A stretch of DNA of 64,000 bases. Origin: JAWKUK01 sp041398605 (GTDB taxonomy: Bacteria > Planctomycetota > UBA1135 > GCA-002686595). Numbering within the stretch: position 1 is the stretch's first letter; the number at the start of each line of letters is the position of its first letter. The stretch is from NCBI GenBank assembly GCA_041398605.1, contig JAWKUK010000010.1, positions 62,001 to 126,000 of the forward strand. Direction: 5' to 3'. The position numbers and the translations under genes are program-made. Below the pieces are notes generated by a model. It made no database searches. It worked only from the letters and a program-made list of their open reading frames with translations, and had not been told where the DNA came from. Below are positions 25,334 through 33,894 of this stretch, one piece after another.

Positions 25334-25789
25334 TCACTCCGCGTCGTCGTCTTCTTCGTACTCCTCAGGGTCGAGGACCGTCGCGCGCAAGGTGACGGCC
25401 TTCCCAGCGAAGACGTGGTTGAAGTCGAGCACGACGACCTCGTCATTGAGCTCGACGACCTTCGCGTCTAGGTCCTCGATCTCGCCGTCGTCGTGCTCGA
25501 CGCTGACGGAGATCTCGGCCCCGCGCTCGAGCTCGGCGTCCTCGCCAAACTCGCTGCGCGGGATCGTCTGGATCGCCTCGGGGTCGTAGTCGCCGAACAC
25601 CTCGCCTGCTTGGAACGCGACCTCGACGACGTCGCCGATCGCGGCGCGCGCCAGCTTCGTCTCGAGCGCCGGGGGCAGCTCGCCCTGGCCCAAGACGACC
25701 ATCAGCGGCGCGTCGCCGCCTACTTCATCGCCATCGGGGCCGATGGCCACCAATTCGATCACGAGTTCAGATTCGGGCGGCGTCGGCAT
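25334..25789 (-). CDS. FKBP-type peptidyl-prolyl isomerase, SlyD-like
   Basis: A 151-residue cytoplasmic prolyl isomerase/chaperone. The insert-in-flap layout of SlyD is visible: MVVLGQGELPPALETKLARAAIGDVVEV (FKBP strand/helix), FGDYDPEAIQTIPRSEF (start of the flap), then the IF domain, then VVVLDFNHVFAGKAVTLRATVL (return to FKBP). The C-terminal tail is acidic (DPEEYEEDDDAE), unlike the His-rich tail of E. coli SlyD. Its start overlaps the speA 3' end by 23 bases in another frame, so it probably shares the speA transcript. It is followed by the paired hairpins. Confidence 0.9.
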   Translation of the reverse strand: MPTPPESELVIELVAIGPDGDEVGGDAPLMVVLGQGELPPALETKLARAAIGDVVEVAFQAGEVFGDYDPEAIQTIPRSEFGEDAELERGAEISVSVEHDDGEIEDLDAKVVELNDEVVVLDFNHVFAGKAVTLRATVLDPEEYEEDDDAE

Positions 25790-27746
25790 CGAGCGGGGCC
25801 TCGTTGAGGGTGCTGGTGGAGATCGAGGAGGAGTCGGAGAGGTTGCCTTGGCGCTCGAGGTAGGTGTAGCCGTGCAGGCCCTCCTCGTAGCGCTTCCAGA
25901 AGAGCGCGGACTCTTCGTACGTGATGCGCCCTGCGTCGAGGGCGTCCTCGACGTGGCTGCGTAGCTTGCGCAGGAGCTCGTCCTCGGCGTAGTCGACGTA
26001 GCGCAGGACCTCCTTGACCCGGTCGCCGCGCATGACGTGGGTGAGCCGCGGTCGGCCGTCCGCGTCGATGTCGACGTGCACCGTGTTCGTGTCACCGAAC
26101 AGGTTGTGCATGTCACCCAGGATCTCCTGGTACGCCCCGACGAGGAAGAACCCGATCAAGTACGGCTCGTCTGGCTTGAGCGTGTGCAGCTCGAGCGTCC
26201 GCTTCACGCCGCGCAGGTCGATGAACTTCTGGATCTTTCCGTCGGAGTCGCACGTAAGGTCCGCGAGGACCGCGAGCCGCGTCGGCTTCTCTTCGTGCCG
26301 GTGGATCGGCAGGATCGGGAAGAGCTGCCCGATCGCCCACGCGTCCGGGAGCGACTGGAACACCGACATGTTGAGGAAGTACGTGTCCGCGAGCTGGCGC
26401 TCGAGGTCCTCGAAGTCATCGGGGACGTACTCTACTTTGCGGGTCATATCGAGCACCGCGTGGCACGCGCGCCAGAAGTACTCTTCGACCTTGGCGCGCT
26501 CCTGCAGGGTCAGCGCGCCCGTGTTGAAGAGCAGCATCGCTTGCTCGCGCAGGTCGAGCGCGTCGTGGTAGACCTCGAGGTAGTTCTTCGCCGTCATGTG
26601 CCGCGAGATCGCGGCCATGTTCTGCACGATCTCGGCGTCTTCCTCCGTCACGGGCATCGCGTCGAGCACCGGGTCGAACGACGACACGCCCATCGCGTCC
26701 GCGATCAGCACCGCGTGGTGGGCGACGAGGAAGCGCCCGGACTCGGTCACGATCGTGGGCTGCGGGACGTCGTGCTCTTTGCACGTCTCGCTCAGGGCGT
26801 ACACGATGTCGTTCGCGTACTCCTGGGGCGAGTAGTTCATCGAGGACTCGAAGTCCGTGCTGGAGCCGTCGTAGTCGACGCCGAGGCCGCCGCCCGCGTC
26901 GAACCAGCGGATGTTCGCCCCCATGCGCGTCAGGCCGACGAGGACGTTGGTCGCCTCGCGCATCGCCTGCTTGATCGAGCGAATGTGCGTGATCTGGCTG
27001 CCGATGTGGAAGTGCAAGAGCTCGAGGCAATCGAGCATTCCGTGGTCACGCAGCTGCTCGACGACGCTGACGACCTCGCGGGTCGTGAGGCCGAACTTCG
27101 AACGGTCGCCGACGGAGTCCTGCCAGCGGCCGGAGCTCCGGAAGGAGAGCTTGCACCGCACGCCGACGCGCGGGCGCACGCCCGTGCGCTTGGCCGAGGC
27201 GAGCACCGTCTCGAGCTCCGTCGCCTTCTCGATGACGACGATCGCTGTGATGCCGAGCTTGCTCGCGAGCAGCGCGGTCTCGACGTACTCGTCGTCCTTG
27301 TACCCGTTGCAGATCATCAGCGAGCCTTCGCCCGCCTGCAGCGCCACGCCGGCGATGAGCTCGGGCTTGCTGCCGACCTCGATGCCCATGCCGAACTTTC
27401 TGCCCTCGGACAGGAGCGCCTCGACGACGGCGCGCTCCTGGTTGACCTTGATCGGGTACACGCCGCGATAGGGGGCCTCGTACGAGTACTCGCGCCGCGC
27501 GGTGTCGAAGGCTGTGTTCAGCTCGCGGACGCGCGCGTGCAGCAGGCCATCGAAGCGCAGCAGGAGCGGGGTGCGGACCCCGCGGCGTCGGATCTGCCCG
27601 ACGAGCTCGAAGATGTCGACCGCGGGGCCGTCGGCGCCCGTCGGCGTGACCTCGACTTGGCCCTTCTTGTTGATGCGGAAGTAGGGCGCGCCCCACTTGC
27701 GGACCAAGTACAAGTCTTCGCTACGGTCGGGCGACCAGTCCTTCAT
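25767..27746 (-). CDS. speA: Biosynthetic arginine decarboxylase
   Basis: PLP-dependent fold-III decarboxylase making agmatine from arginine, first step of the agmatine route to putrescine and spermidine. 659 residues, the normal SpeA size. Seen: YRGVYPIKVNQERAVVE with the PLP lysine, GMGIEVGSKPELI, LMICNGYKDDEYV, VGVRCKLSFRSSGRWQDS, RSKFGLT, HFHIGSQI, WFDAGGGLGVDYDG (PLP phosphate loop), and later the insertion and YLIGFFLVGAYQEILGDMHNLFGDTN with the active-site region. ATG at 27746 is preferred to TTG at 27749. Divergent from the aminopeptidase gene; slyD overlaps its end. Confidence 0.96.
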   Translation of the reverse strand: MKDWSPDRSEDLYLVRKWGAPYFRINKKGQVEVTPTGADGPAVDIFELVGQIRRRGVRTPLLLRFDGLLHARVRELNTAFDTARREYSYEAPYRGVYPIKVNQERAVVEALLSEGRKFGMGIEVGSKPELIAGVALQAGEGSLMICNGYKDDEYVETALLASKLGITAIVVIEKATELETVLASAKRTGVRPRVGVRCKLSFRSSGRWQDSVGDRSKFGLTTREVVSVVEQLRDHGMLDCLELLHFHIGSQITHIRSIKQAMREATNVLVGLTRMGANIRWFDAGGGLGVDYDGSSTDFESSMNYSPQEYANDIVYALSETCKEHDVPQPTIVTESGRFLVAHHAVLIADAMGVSSFDPVLDAMPVTEEDAEIVQNMAAISRHMTAKNYLEVYHDALDLREQAMLLFNTGALTLQERAKVEEYFWRACHAVLDMTRKVEYVPDDFEDLERQLADTYFLNMSVFQSLPDAWAIGQLFPILPIHRHEEKPTRLAVLADLTCDSDGKIQKFIDLRGVKRTLELHTLKPDEPYLIGFFLVGAYQEILGDMHNLFGDTNTVHVDIDADGRPRLTHVMRGDRVKEVLRYVDYAEDELLRKLRSHVEDALDAGRITYEESALFWKRYEEGLHGYTYLERQGNLSDSSSISTSTLNEAPLDADAARI

Positions 27747-27910
27747 CAAAAGGAGTCCCGTGGGTGAGTGGTTCGTCGGTGCGACGAGGGGGGAGGCTCG
27801 CGCCTCGTGAGTTGGGGGGAAGATACTATCCGCCGCCTCAGCGCGCGCGGGGACCGGATTCTGCCTTACCTGTTCGGGGCGCCCGGGGCGCGCGGGTAAC
27901 CTCCCCCGCG

Positions 27911-29383
27911 ATGACCCGGATTCGCTATGTGAAGAGCGCCGCGGCGCTCCTCAAGGGGAAGGACGCGCTCCTTCTGGTCGCCCCCAAGCGGGCCTTCGAC
28001 GACGGCACGTTCCTCGAGGCGTTGCCCGCGGAGCATCGGCGCCACGCGCTGGAGCTGGCCAAGGACGCGCCGCCCGGGCTGACGGGGAACGCTGCAGGGA
28101 CGCTCGTCCTCGGGGCCGCGCCGCGCAAGCTCGCCGTCGGGGTCCTGCCGGACACGGTGTCGCGGCACAACTCGGCGACGCGGGCCGAGGCGATCCGGCG
28201 CGTCGTGGCCCAGTCGATGACCGGCCGCAAGGGCAGCGCCGGCATCCTCCTGGTCCTCGACCAAGCCGACCACTATCGCGCGGCGGCTACGGCGATCGCG
28301 CGCTGCCTGCCGCGGTACACCGCGGCCACGCAGAAGGCGGCGGCCGAGCCGACGCTCGACGTCCTGGCCGTCGGCCCCGACGGCGCCGTCATCGCCGCAG
28401 ACGCGCGGGTCGTCGAGGTCGCAGACGCGAGCCGCGAGGCCGGACGGCTCGTCGACGTGCCGCCGACCGAGCTCGACCCGGCCGGCTTCCATATCGAGGT
28501 GTCCCGTCTGACCCGCGGCCTGACCGGGGTCACGAAGAAGGCGCTCGTCGGCGACCAGCTCGTCGCAGCGGGGCTCGGCGGCATCCACGCGGTCGGGCGG
28601 ACCGCCGTGTCGGCGCCGCGGCTCGTCGTCCTCACCTATCGGCCCAAGCGCGGGTCGAAGCGCCACGTCGCGCTCGTCGGCAAGGGCGTCACCTATGACA
28701 CGGGCGGCCTCTCGCTGAAGCCGACCGCCGGCATGAGCGGGATGAAGTGCGACATGGGCGGCGCCGCCGCCGTCTTCGGCGCGTTCCTCGCGCTCGTCAA
28801 GTCGGGCGCGCCCTGCGCCGTCAGCGCGCTCCTGTGCATCGCCGAGAACGCGGTCGGCCCGACGGCGTTCAAGAACGACGATGTGTTGACCATGCACTCG
28901 AAGAAGACGGTCGAGGTCAACAACACGGACGCTGAGGGGCGGCTCTTGCTCGCCGACGGCGTCAGCTACGCGGCGCGCGTCCTGAAGGCCGACTACATCC
29001 TCGATGCGGCGACTCTGACGGGCGCCCAGGGCGTGGCGACGGGCAACTTGCACGGGGCTCTGGTCTCGAACGACGAGGCGCTCGAGCGCCTCGTGTACGA
29101 GGCCGGGCAGTCGTCAGGGGACCTCGTGCATGCGCTGCCGTTCGCGCCCGAGTTCTACCGCGCAGAGTTCAAGAGCGAAGTCGCGGACATGCGCAACTCG
29201 GTGGCGAACCGCGCCAACGCGCAGGTGAGCTGCGCGGCGGAGTTCATCCACTGGCACCTCGACGGCACCTCTGCGAAGTGGGCCCACGTCGACCTGGCGT
29301 TCCCTGCCTGGCAGCGCGGGCGCGGCACGGGGTATGGCGTGGCGCTCCTCGAGGACGCAGTGCGACGGATCGTCAACCTCTGA
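27911..29383 (+). CDS. M17 leucyl aminopeptidase family protein, NPEPL1-like
   Basis: Cytosolic metallo-aminopeptidase of 490 residues. The C-terminal catalytic domain (about 190-490) shows the two-metal site: VGKGVTYDTGG (Lys, Asp), MKCDMGGAAAVFGAF (Asp) and the signature NNTDAEGRLLLADG (Asp, Glu, Arg). The wording of blocks such as TLTGAQGVATGNLHGALVSN, SGDLVHALPF and EVADMRNSVANR resembles the animal NPEPL1 subgroup more than classical PepA, from memory of that family. The N-terminal domain is variable. The ATG at 27911 begins MTRIRYVKSA just after non-coding sequence. Stands alone; 164-base divergent spacer to speA. Confidence 0.92.
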   Translation: MTRIRYVKSAAALLKGKDALLLVAPKRAFDDGTFLEALPAEHRRHALELAKDAPPGLTGNAAGTLVLGAAPRKLAVGVLPDTVSRHNSATRAEAIRRVVAQSMTGRKGSAGILLVLDQADHYRAAATAIARCLPRYTAATQKAAAEPTLDVLAVGPDGAVIAADARVVEVADASREAGRLVDVPPTELDPAGFHIEVSRLTRGLTGVTKKALVGDQLVAAGLGGIHAVGRTAVSAPRLVVLTYRPKRGSKRHVALVGKGVTYDTGGLSLKPTAGMSGMKCDMGGAAAVFGAFLALVKSGAPCAVSALLCIAENAVGPTAFKNDDVLTMHSKKTVEVNNTDAEGRLLLADGVSYAARVLKADYILDAATLTGAQGVATGNLHGALVSNDEALERLVYEAGQSSGDLVHALPFAPEFYRAEFKSEVADMRNSVANRANAQVSCAAEFIHWHLDGTSAKWAHVDLAFPAWQRGRGTGYGVALLEDAVRRIVNL

Positions 29384-29441
29384 TGGGGTGGGCCGCGGGG
29401 CCCTCGGCGCGCAGGTCGCCGGCCCGTAGACTCTACGCGCC

Positions 29442-31022
29442 ATGCTGATCTCGCTCTTTGTGTCTCTCTCGTTGCAGGCCGCGGGCGGCGCGACGCCCGC
29501 GGCGCAGCCCGCAGGGTCTCAGGCGCAGCCCGCGGGGTCTCAGGCGCCGACCCAATGGGTCGTGGGTGCGCCGGCGCCCGAGTTCGTGCTGCCTTCGATC
29601 GACGGCGCGGCGACGACGCGGCTCTCCGACCTGCGCGGTCGCGCCGCCCTGGTCGTGCTGTTCACGCCGGCTTCGTCGGCCTCGCGGGTGCGCCTCTCCC
29701 TGGCGGCGCAGCGCGCGCGCGAGCTCGCCCGTGCGCCGGCCGACGCGCCACAGCCTGAGCTCGGCGGCGACGACGCGCCGGTCGCTTTCCTCGCGGTCGC
29801 GCGCGAGCTGCACGCCGAGCGCGCGCGGCTCCTCGTCGACTGGCTCGGGGTGCCGTTCCCCGTCCTTTGGGACCCGTTCCTGACCGTCGCGCCGGAGGCC
29901 GAGCACCTGACCGCGCTGGTCGACGCCGCGGGGGTCGTGCGCGCGCTCGACCCCGACCTCGGAGACACCGAGGCCCTGCGCGCGCTCTTGCTCGCGGCCA
30001 ACGCTCCGGCGCGCGGCGCTGGGGCCAACTCGGACGCCGAGGCGCTGCCGATCGGCGAGGCCTACCTCGCGCCTGCGTTGGCGCTCGTGCGGATCCGACA
30101 CCCAGCCGGGTCCGAGTCCGAGGCTCGAGCCGCGTTGTCGGCGGTGCTGTGGGCACGCGGCGGCCCAGCAGAGGGCCGGGCGGCCCTCGACGCGGCCGTC
30201 GCGGCGCTCGCGCGGCGCGCAGCCGCGCCGGACGCGCGCCCGATCGACGCGCTGCGGGCCGGCGCCCTCTTTTGGTTGCGACGCAACACGCCGTTTGCCA
30301 GCGCTGGCGATGGCCCGAACGCGCTCGCTCACTGGCTGCGCGCGGCCACTGCCTCGCCGGACGATCCTGTCCTCACCGGCCCGCTCCGGCGCCTCGGTCC
30401 GCGCCTCTCGAAGAGCGAGGCGCCCTACGCGTGGATCGACCGCGCCATCGACGAGCTCGCAGAGCGCGGCGAGGCGCGCAGGCCCTTGCGCGTCGCGCTG
30501 ACCGAGGCCGAGGTCGCTGGCCCATCGACCGAGCTGCCGCGGCTCGCAGAGCAGGAGCTGGCACCCGACCCCGAACGCGAAGTCGACATCGATGCGCGCG
30601 GCTTGCTCCGGGTCGAGGCGGTGGCGATCCCCAATATCGCGCTCGCCGCGGCGCCCGCCCATGGCGCCGAAGAGGAACCGACCGCCCGGATCGTGACCCT
30701 GCGGGTGCACGTGACGCTCGCGCCGGGGGACGGCGCGCGCTTCGACTCGGGTGCGCCGGCGCCCATCGCGTGGCTCGTCGTCCCGCAAGGTTGGGGCATC
30801 GATCGCAACCTCTACACGTTCGAGGCCGCCGCTGGCGCGCTCGGGGGGAACGCGAGGTCGATTGACTTCGAGCTGCTCGCCCCGGAGGGGGTCGCGCGCG
30901 GCAACGTGCGCGGCTACGTGATCGGGCACGTGCTCGATCGGGACGGCCAAGCCGTGCGCGTGCGCCGCGACCTGAACTTCCCCTGCGTCACCCACCCCAT
31001 CCCCAGCGGACCCCGCGATTGA
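29442..31022 (+). CDS. Secreted protein with cysteine-less redoxin-like domain
   Basis: A 526-residue exported protein. A short signal peptide (MLISLFVSLSLQAA) is followed by two copies of QPAGSQA. Residues about 38-180 look like a thioredoxin/redoxin fold: VVGAPAPEFVLPSIDGAATTRLSDLRGRAALVVLFTPAS, later FLAVARELHAERARLLVDWLGVPFPVLWDP and LVDAAGVVRALDPDL. The active-site position reads FTPASSASR, with no Cys-x-x-Cys, so redox activity is unlikely. A helical middle (about 215-345) and a beta-rich end (TARIVTLRVHVTLAPGDG, GYVIGHVLDRDGQAVRVRRDLNF) follow. The next gene starts one base after its stop. Function not known; periplasmic. Confidence 0.82.
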   Translation: MLISLFVSLSLQAAGGATPAAQPAGSQAQPAGSQAPTQWVVGAPAPEFVLPSIDGAATTRLSDLRGRAALVVLFTPASSASRVRLSLAAQRARELARAPADAPQPELGGDDAPVAFLAVARELHAERARLLVDWLGVPFPVLWDPFLTVAPEAEHLTALVDAAGVVRALDPDLGDTEALRALLLAANAPARGAGANSDAEALPIGEAYLAPALALVRIRHPAGSESEARAALSAVLWARGGPAEGRAALDAAVAALARRAAAPDARPIDALRAGALFWLRRNTPFASAGDGPNALAHWLRAATASPDDPVLTGPLRRLGPRLSKSEAPYAWIDRAIDELAERGEARRPLRVALTEAEVAGPSTELPRLAEQELAPDPEREVDIDARGLLRVEAVAIPNIALAAAPAHGAEEEPTARIVTLRVHVTLAPGDGARFDSGAPAPIAWLVVPQGWGIDRNLYTFEAAAGALGGNARSIDFELLAPEGVARGNVRGYVIGHVLDRDGQAVRVRRDLNFPCVTHPIPSGPRD

Positions 31023-31023
31023 C

Positions 31024-32094
31024 GTGCAAGATCGAGCTGCAATCCAGCGCGCACTCGGCCTGCGCCGTGGCGCCGTCTGCTGGCTCCTCCGCAGCGCGGC
31101 GCTCGCAGGCGCTGTCGTGGGCGCTGCAGGCTGCGCGCATCTGCGCCGCAGCGACGTCGAGCCACGACACGTCGTCCGCGGCCCGCTGCCGACGCGGGTG
31201 ATGCTGCCACAGGCGCTCGTCTTTCCTGAGCCGCGGCCGCGCTCGGTGCAGTCCCAGGCGCCCGGCACCCTCGGCGGCGGCGCTGTGCTCTCCTACGCCA
31301 GCATCTACGAGTTCGCGCGCGTCCCGCCGGACGTGGTGGAGCTCGACGCCGAAGTCCTACACCTCGGCCTGTTCGCGCGCTACGGCCTGACCGCCGACAC
31401 GGACATCGAGCTCGAGCTGCCCGTGAGCTTTGCGTCGAGCGGCTTCCTCGACGCGTTTGTCGACGAGTTCCACGCGCTGTTCGGATTCCCGGACGGTGAC
31501 CGAGGCGCGCGCGCGCGGGACGAGTACGCGCTGACCCTGGCGTACGACGGCGAGGTCGTGTGGGAGCGCCGCGAGGACACGCTCGAGCTCATGGACATCC
31601 CGGTCCGGATCACCCACGTCCTGCAGCGCCCCGACGCCGGCGCCCTCGGGGTCGCGGTGCGCGCGGGGGTCGAGCTCCCGACGGGGGACGTCGATCGCGG
31701 CACGGGCAGCGACGGGGTCGACTATGACCTCGGCGTCTTGCTCGAGCGCTCGCGTGACCGCTGGACGTGGACCGGCGGCATCGACTATGTGCAGATCGAT
31801 GCGCCCGAGGCGTACCGTGCTGCGCGAGCGCTCCCGGAGGACATCTGGCTCGGGACCATCGGACTCGAGTACCGCTGGGACGACGCGAGCTCGCTGCTCG
31901 CGGGGCTCAGGTACCGCTCGCCGTTCACCGACACGTTCCGCATCAAAGAGGTCGACCGTCCCATTCTCGACCTCTCGTTTGGCTTCGCGCGTGATGTCGG
32001 TCGCGGGCGTTGGTTCGCCGCGTTCCATGAGGACGTGCTCGCTGACTCAGGTCCCGATGTGGGCATCAGCCTCGGGGTGATGTTCGCGCACTGA
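31024..32094 (+). CDS. DUF3187-like outer membrane lipoprotein
   Basis: A 356-residue protein matching DUF3187. The N terminus after a basic leader has AALAGAVVGAAGC, a likely lipobox at Cys37. Family blocks are seen: LLPxxLVFPEPRPRSVQ-like start, FARYGLTADTDIELELPVSFASSGFLDAFVDEFHALFGFPDGDRGARARDEY, and an end rich in alternating beta strands (WTWTGGIDYVQID, IGLEYRWDDASSLLAGLRYRSPF, FFAxFHEDV-like, VGISLGVMF), as expected for an outer-membrane barrel. The GTG at 31024 directly follows the TGA of the redoxin-like gene, so the two are coupled. Family function is unknown. Confidence 0.85.
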   Translation: MQDRAAIQRALGLRRGAVCWLLRSAALAGAVVGAAGCAHLRRSDVEPRHVVRGPLPTRVMLPQALVFPEPRPRSVQSQAPGTLGGGAVLSYASIYEFARVPPDVVELDAEVLHLGLFARYGLTADTDIELELPVSFASSGFLDAFVDEFHALFGFPDGDRGARARDEYALTLAYDGEVVWERREDTLELMDIPVRITHVLQRPDAGALGVAVRAGVELPTGDVDRGTGSDGVDYDLGVLLERSRDRWTWTGGIDYVQIDAPEAYRAARALPEDIWLGTIGLEYRWDDASSLLAGLRYRSPFTDTFRIKEVDRPILDLSFGFARDVGRGRWFAAFHEDVLADSGPDVGISLGVMFAH

Positions 32095-32109
32095 GCCAGC
32101 GCAGGAATT

Positions 32110-32125
32110 TTGAGCTTGGGCTCAA
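32110..32125. terminator. Small hairpin after the DUF3187 gene
   Basis: TTGAGC-TTGG-GCTCAA forms a 6-bp perfect stem with a 4-base loop, 15 bases past the stop at 32094. It could end the two-gene transcript or be an operator for the gene at 32204. No T-run follows. Confidence 0.35.
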
Positions 32126-32203
32126 TGTCAAGGCGTTCGGACCTTGGCTCGCCGCCCGCTCTCCCCGGCCGGCGCCATTGTGTTGCGGCGCGCTCCATCG
32201 AAT

Positions 32204-32632
32204 ATGCCCAATCGAAACGACCCCGCGGCCGAGCAAGGAGCAACAAGCGCGTGCTCCTCGGTGATCTTATGTGAAGTCGCAGTCGGTCCCGGCTGCAGTG
32301 ACTCCGGTGCGACGGCGACGCTGAACATCGTGGCTGAGGCGCTCAAGGGGTGCCTGCGAGAGGATGACATCGTCGCGCGTTGGGGCCCCGAAGAGCTCGT
32401 TGTTCTGCTCGATGGTGCCGCTGGCGAGGACGCGACATTGGTCGCCGAGCGACTGCGCGCGGCGGTCGATGCGTCGCGAGGGCTTTGGGGCTGTCGCCTC
32501 GCCAGTGACAGCGCGCCGGACCAGCATTGCCGGCTGTCGCTCGGCATTGCGACCCGCCGGGCCGGTGAGGAGCTGCTCGACACGGTCGCGCGCGCCGACA
32601 AGCAGCTACGCTCCTCGCAGTGCGCGGCGTGA
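32204..32632 (+). CDS. Stand-alone degenerate GGDEF-domain protein
   Basis: A 142-residue soluble protein whose core (about 20-140) follows the GGDEF fold: VILCEVAVGP (strand where active enzymes keep the Asp/FK motif), TLNIVAEALKGCLREDDIVARWGPEELVVLL, ERLRAAVDASRG, and RLSLGIATRRAGEELLDTVARADKQL. The signature loop reads GPEEL in place of GGDEF, and the metal and substrate residues of the first strand are missing, so diguanylate cyclase activity is doubtful. A receptor or regulatory role is possible. ATG at 32204 starts after a non-coding-like leader. Convergent with the patatin gene, 17 bases apart. Confidence 0.72.
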   Translation: MPNRNDPAAEQGATSACSSVILCEVAVGPGCSDSGATATLNIVAEALKGCLREDDIVARWGPEELVVLLDGAAGEDATLVAERLRAAVDASRGLWGCRLASDSAPDQHCRLSLGIATRRAGEELLDTVARADKQLRSSQCAA

Positions 32633-32649
32633 TCCGCGCCGCGAGAGCG

Positions 32650-33828
32650 TCACGGACCCTGAAGAAAGCGCTGCAGCGCGCCGGCATGCGCCTCGCCGTC
32701 CTGCTCCCCGATGCGTAAGAGCTCTCGGACGTAGTCGTGCTGGAACAGCACGGTCGAGAGCAGCTCTTGGCTCCGCGACGGTCGCGTGCCGAGGCGGCGC
32801 GTGAGAAAGCGGAACATGCCTGGTAGGCGCGCCTCGAACTCGTTGGCGAGGCGCCCGAGGTCCACGGACGGCCGCACGACAAACAGCTCAATGGGGCGGA
32901 GGGGCCCGTGCGCTTCGGCGGGCGTTGATCGAACGAGCCCATTGATTCGCTCCAGCGTTAAGGCGTCTTGATCGAGCGCGTCGAGGAAGATCGCGCTGAA
33001 GAGGTTGCCGCCGATGTTGGCCGGGCTCGGCGCGCCCTCGAACCGCTTCTGGGCCGCTTCCGCTTCGCTGGGCCGATACCGCGTGCTGATCGCGAGGATG
33101 CGCTCGGCGCCGAGGTGCACCGCCGGCGCGAGCGGCGCGATCAAGCGCACGCCGCCGTCTCCGAACCATTCCCCGTCGACTTCGACCGGCGGGAAGAAGA
33201 GCGGCAGCGCAGACGAGGCGAGGACATGGTCGAGCCGCAGCTCGGTCTGGACGCTGCGACGCAGGGGCCGATCCCAGTCGACGACGTGGCGCCCTTCACA
33301 GAAGCTGGTCGTGCGCCCGGTCGCATATTGCAGCGCCAAGATCGCGACGGCGTCGAGCTGGCCAGAGGCGATGTTGCTCCGGATCCCGGACAACCGCTCG
33401 CCGCCGTACGCCTCGGAGAGGAACGCGCGCAACGGGCGGGCATCGACCATGCCGCGGATCGGCTCGAATGAGGGCGCGACCCCGAAGGTCGCCTTCGACA
33501 GCACGCAGAGCGCGTGATAGGCGAGCCGCAGCGTGCGCGCCTCGAACACGCGCTGCACCTCGATGCTGCTCCAGACGTCGAACAGCGAGTCGCAGGCCGC
33601 GGTGAAGCTGCTCGCTCGGTTCGCGAGGTGCGCGACGTTGATCGCGCCCGCGCTGACGCCGGTCATGAGGCGCGGCGCGAGCGCTGGGCAGCGTCGCCCG
33701 AGGGCGCGCAGCACCCCCGCCTGATAGGCCGCTCGCGCGCCGCCGCCGCCGAGCGCGAGCGCCAGACCGGCGTTCGCGCCTCTGCATCGTGGGTCTTCTC
33801 GAAGCGAGACGGTAGAGGCCTGATCCAT
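32650..33828 (-). CDS. Patatin-like phospholipase
   Basis: A 392-residue serine hydrolase of the patatin/RssA type, probably acting on membrane lipids. All three active-site blocks are seen: oxyanion loop ALGGGGARAAYQAGVL near residue 27, nucleophile GVSAGAIN (G-x-S-x-G) near residue 58, and the catalytic Asp in WFGDGGVRLIAPLAPA near residue 225. There is no signal peptide, so it likely acts at the cytoplasmic face. The C-terminal 100 residues are helical and variable. Divergent from the large membrane-anchored protein gene with a 66-base spacer. Confidence 0.92.
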   Translation of the reverse strand: MDQASTVSLREDPRCRGANAGLALALGGGGARAAYQAGVLRALGRRCPALAPRLMTGVSAGAINVAHLANRASSFTAACDSLFDVWSSIEVQRVFEARTLRLAYHALCVLSKATFGVAPSFEPIRGMVDARPLRAFLSEAYGGERLSGIRSNIASGQLDAVAILALQYATGRTTSFCEGRHVVDWDRPLRRSVQTELRLDHVLASSALPLFFPPVEVDGEWFGDGGVRLIAPLAPAVHLGAERILAISTRYRPSEAEAAQKRFEGAPSPANIGGNLFSAIFLDALDQDALTLERINGLVRSTPAEAHGPLRPIELFVVRPSVDLGRLANEFEARLPGMFRFLTRRLGTRPSRSQELLSTVLFQHDYVRELLRIGEQDGEAHAGALQRFLQGP

Positions 33829-33894
33829 GACGGGATTGTGCGTCCGATGCGCAGTGGATGACCACCCTTTGCCGATCCTCTCGGGGTAGCCTCC

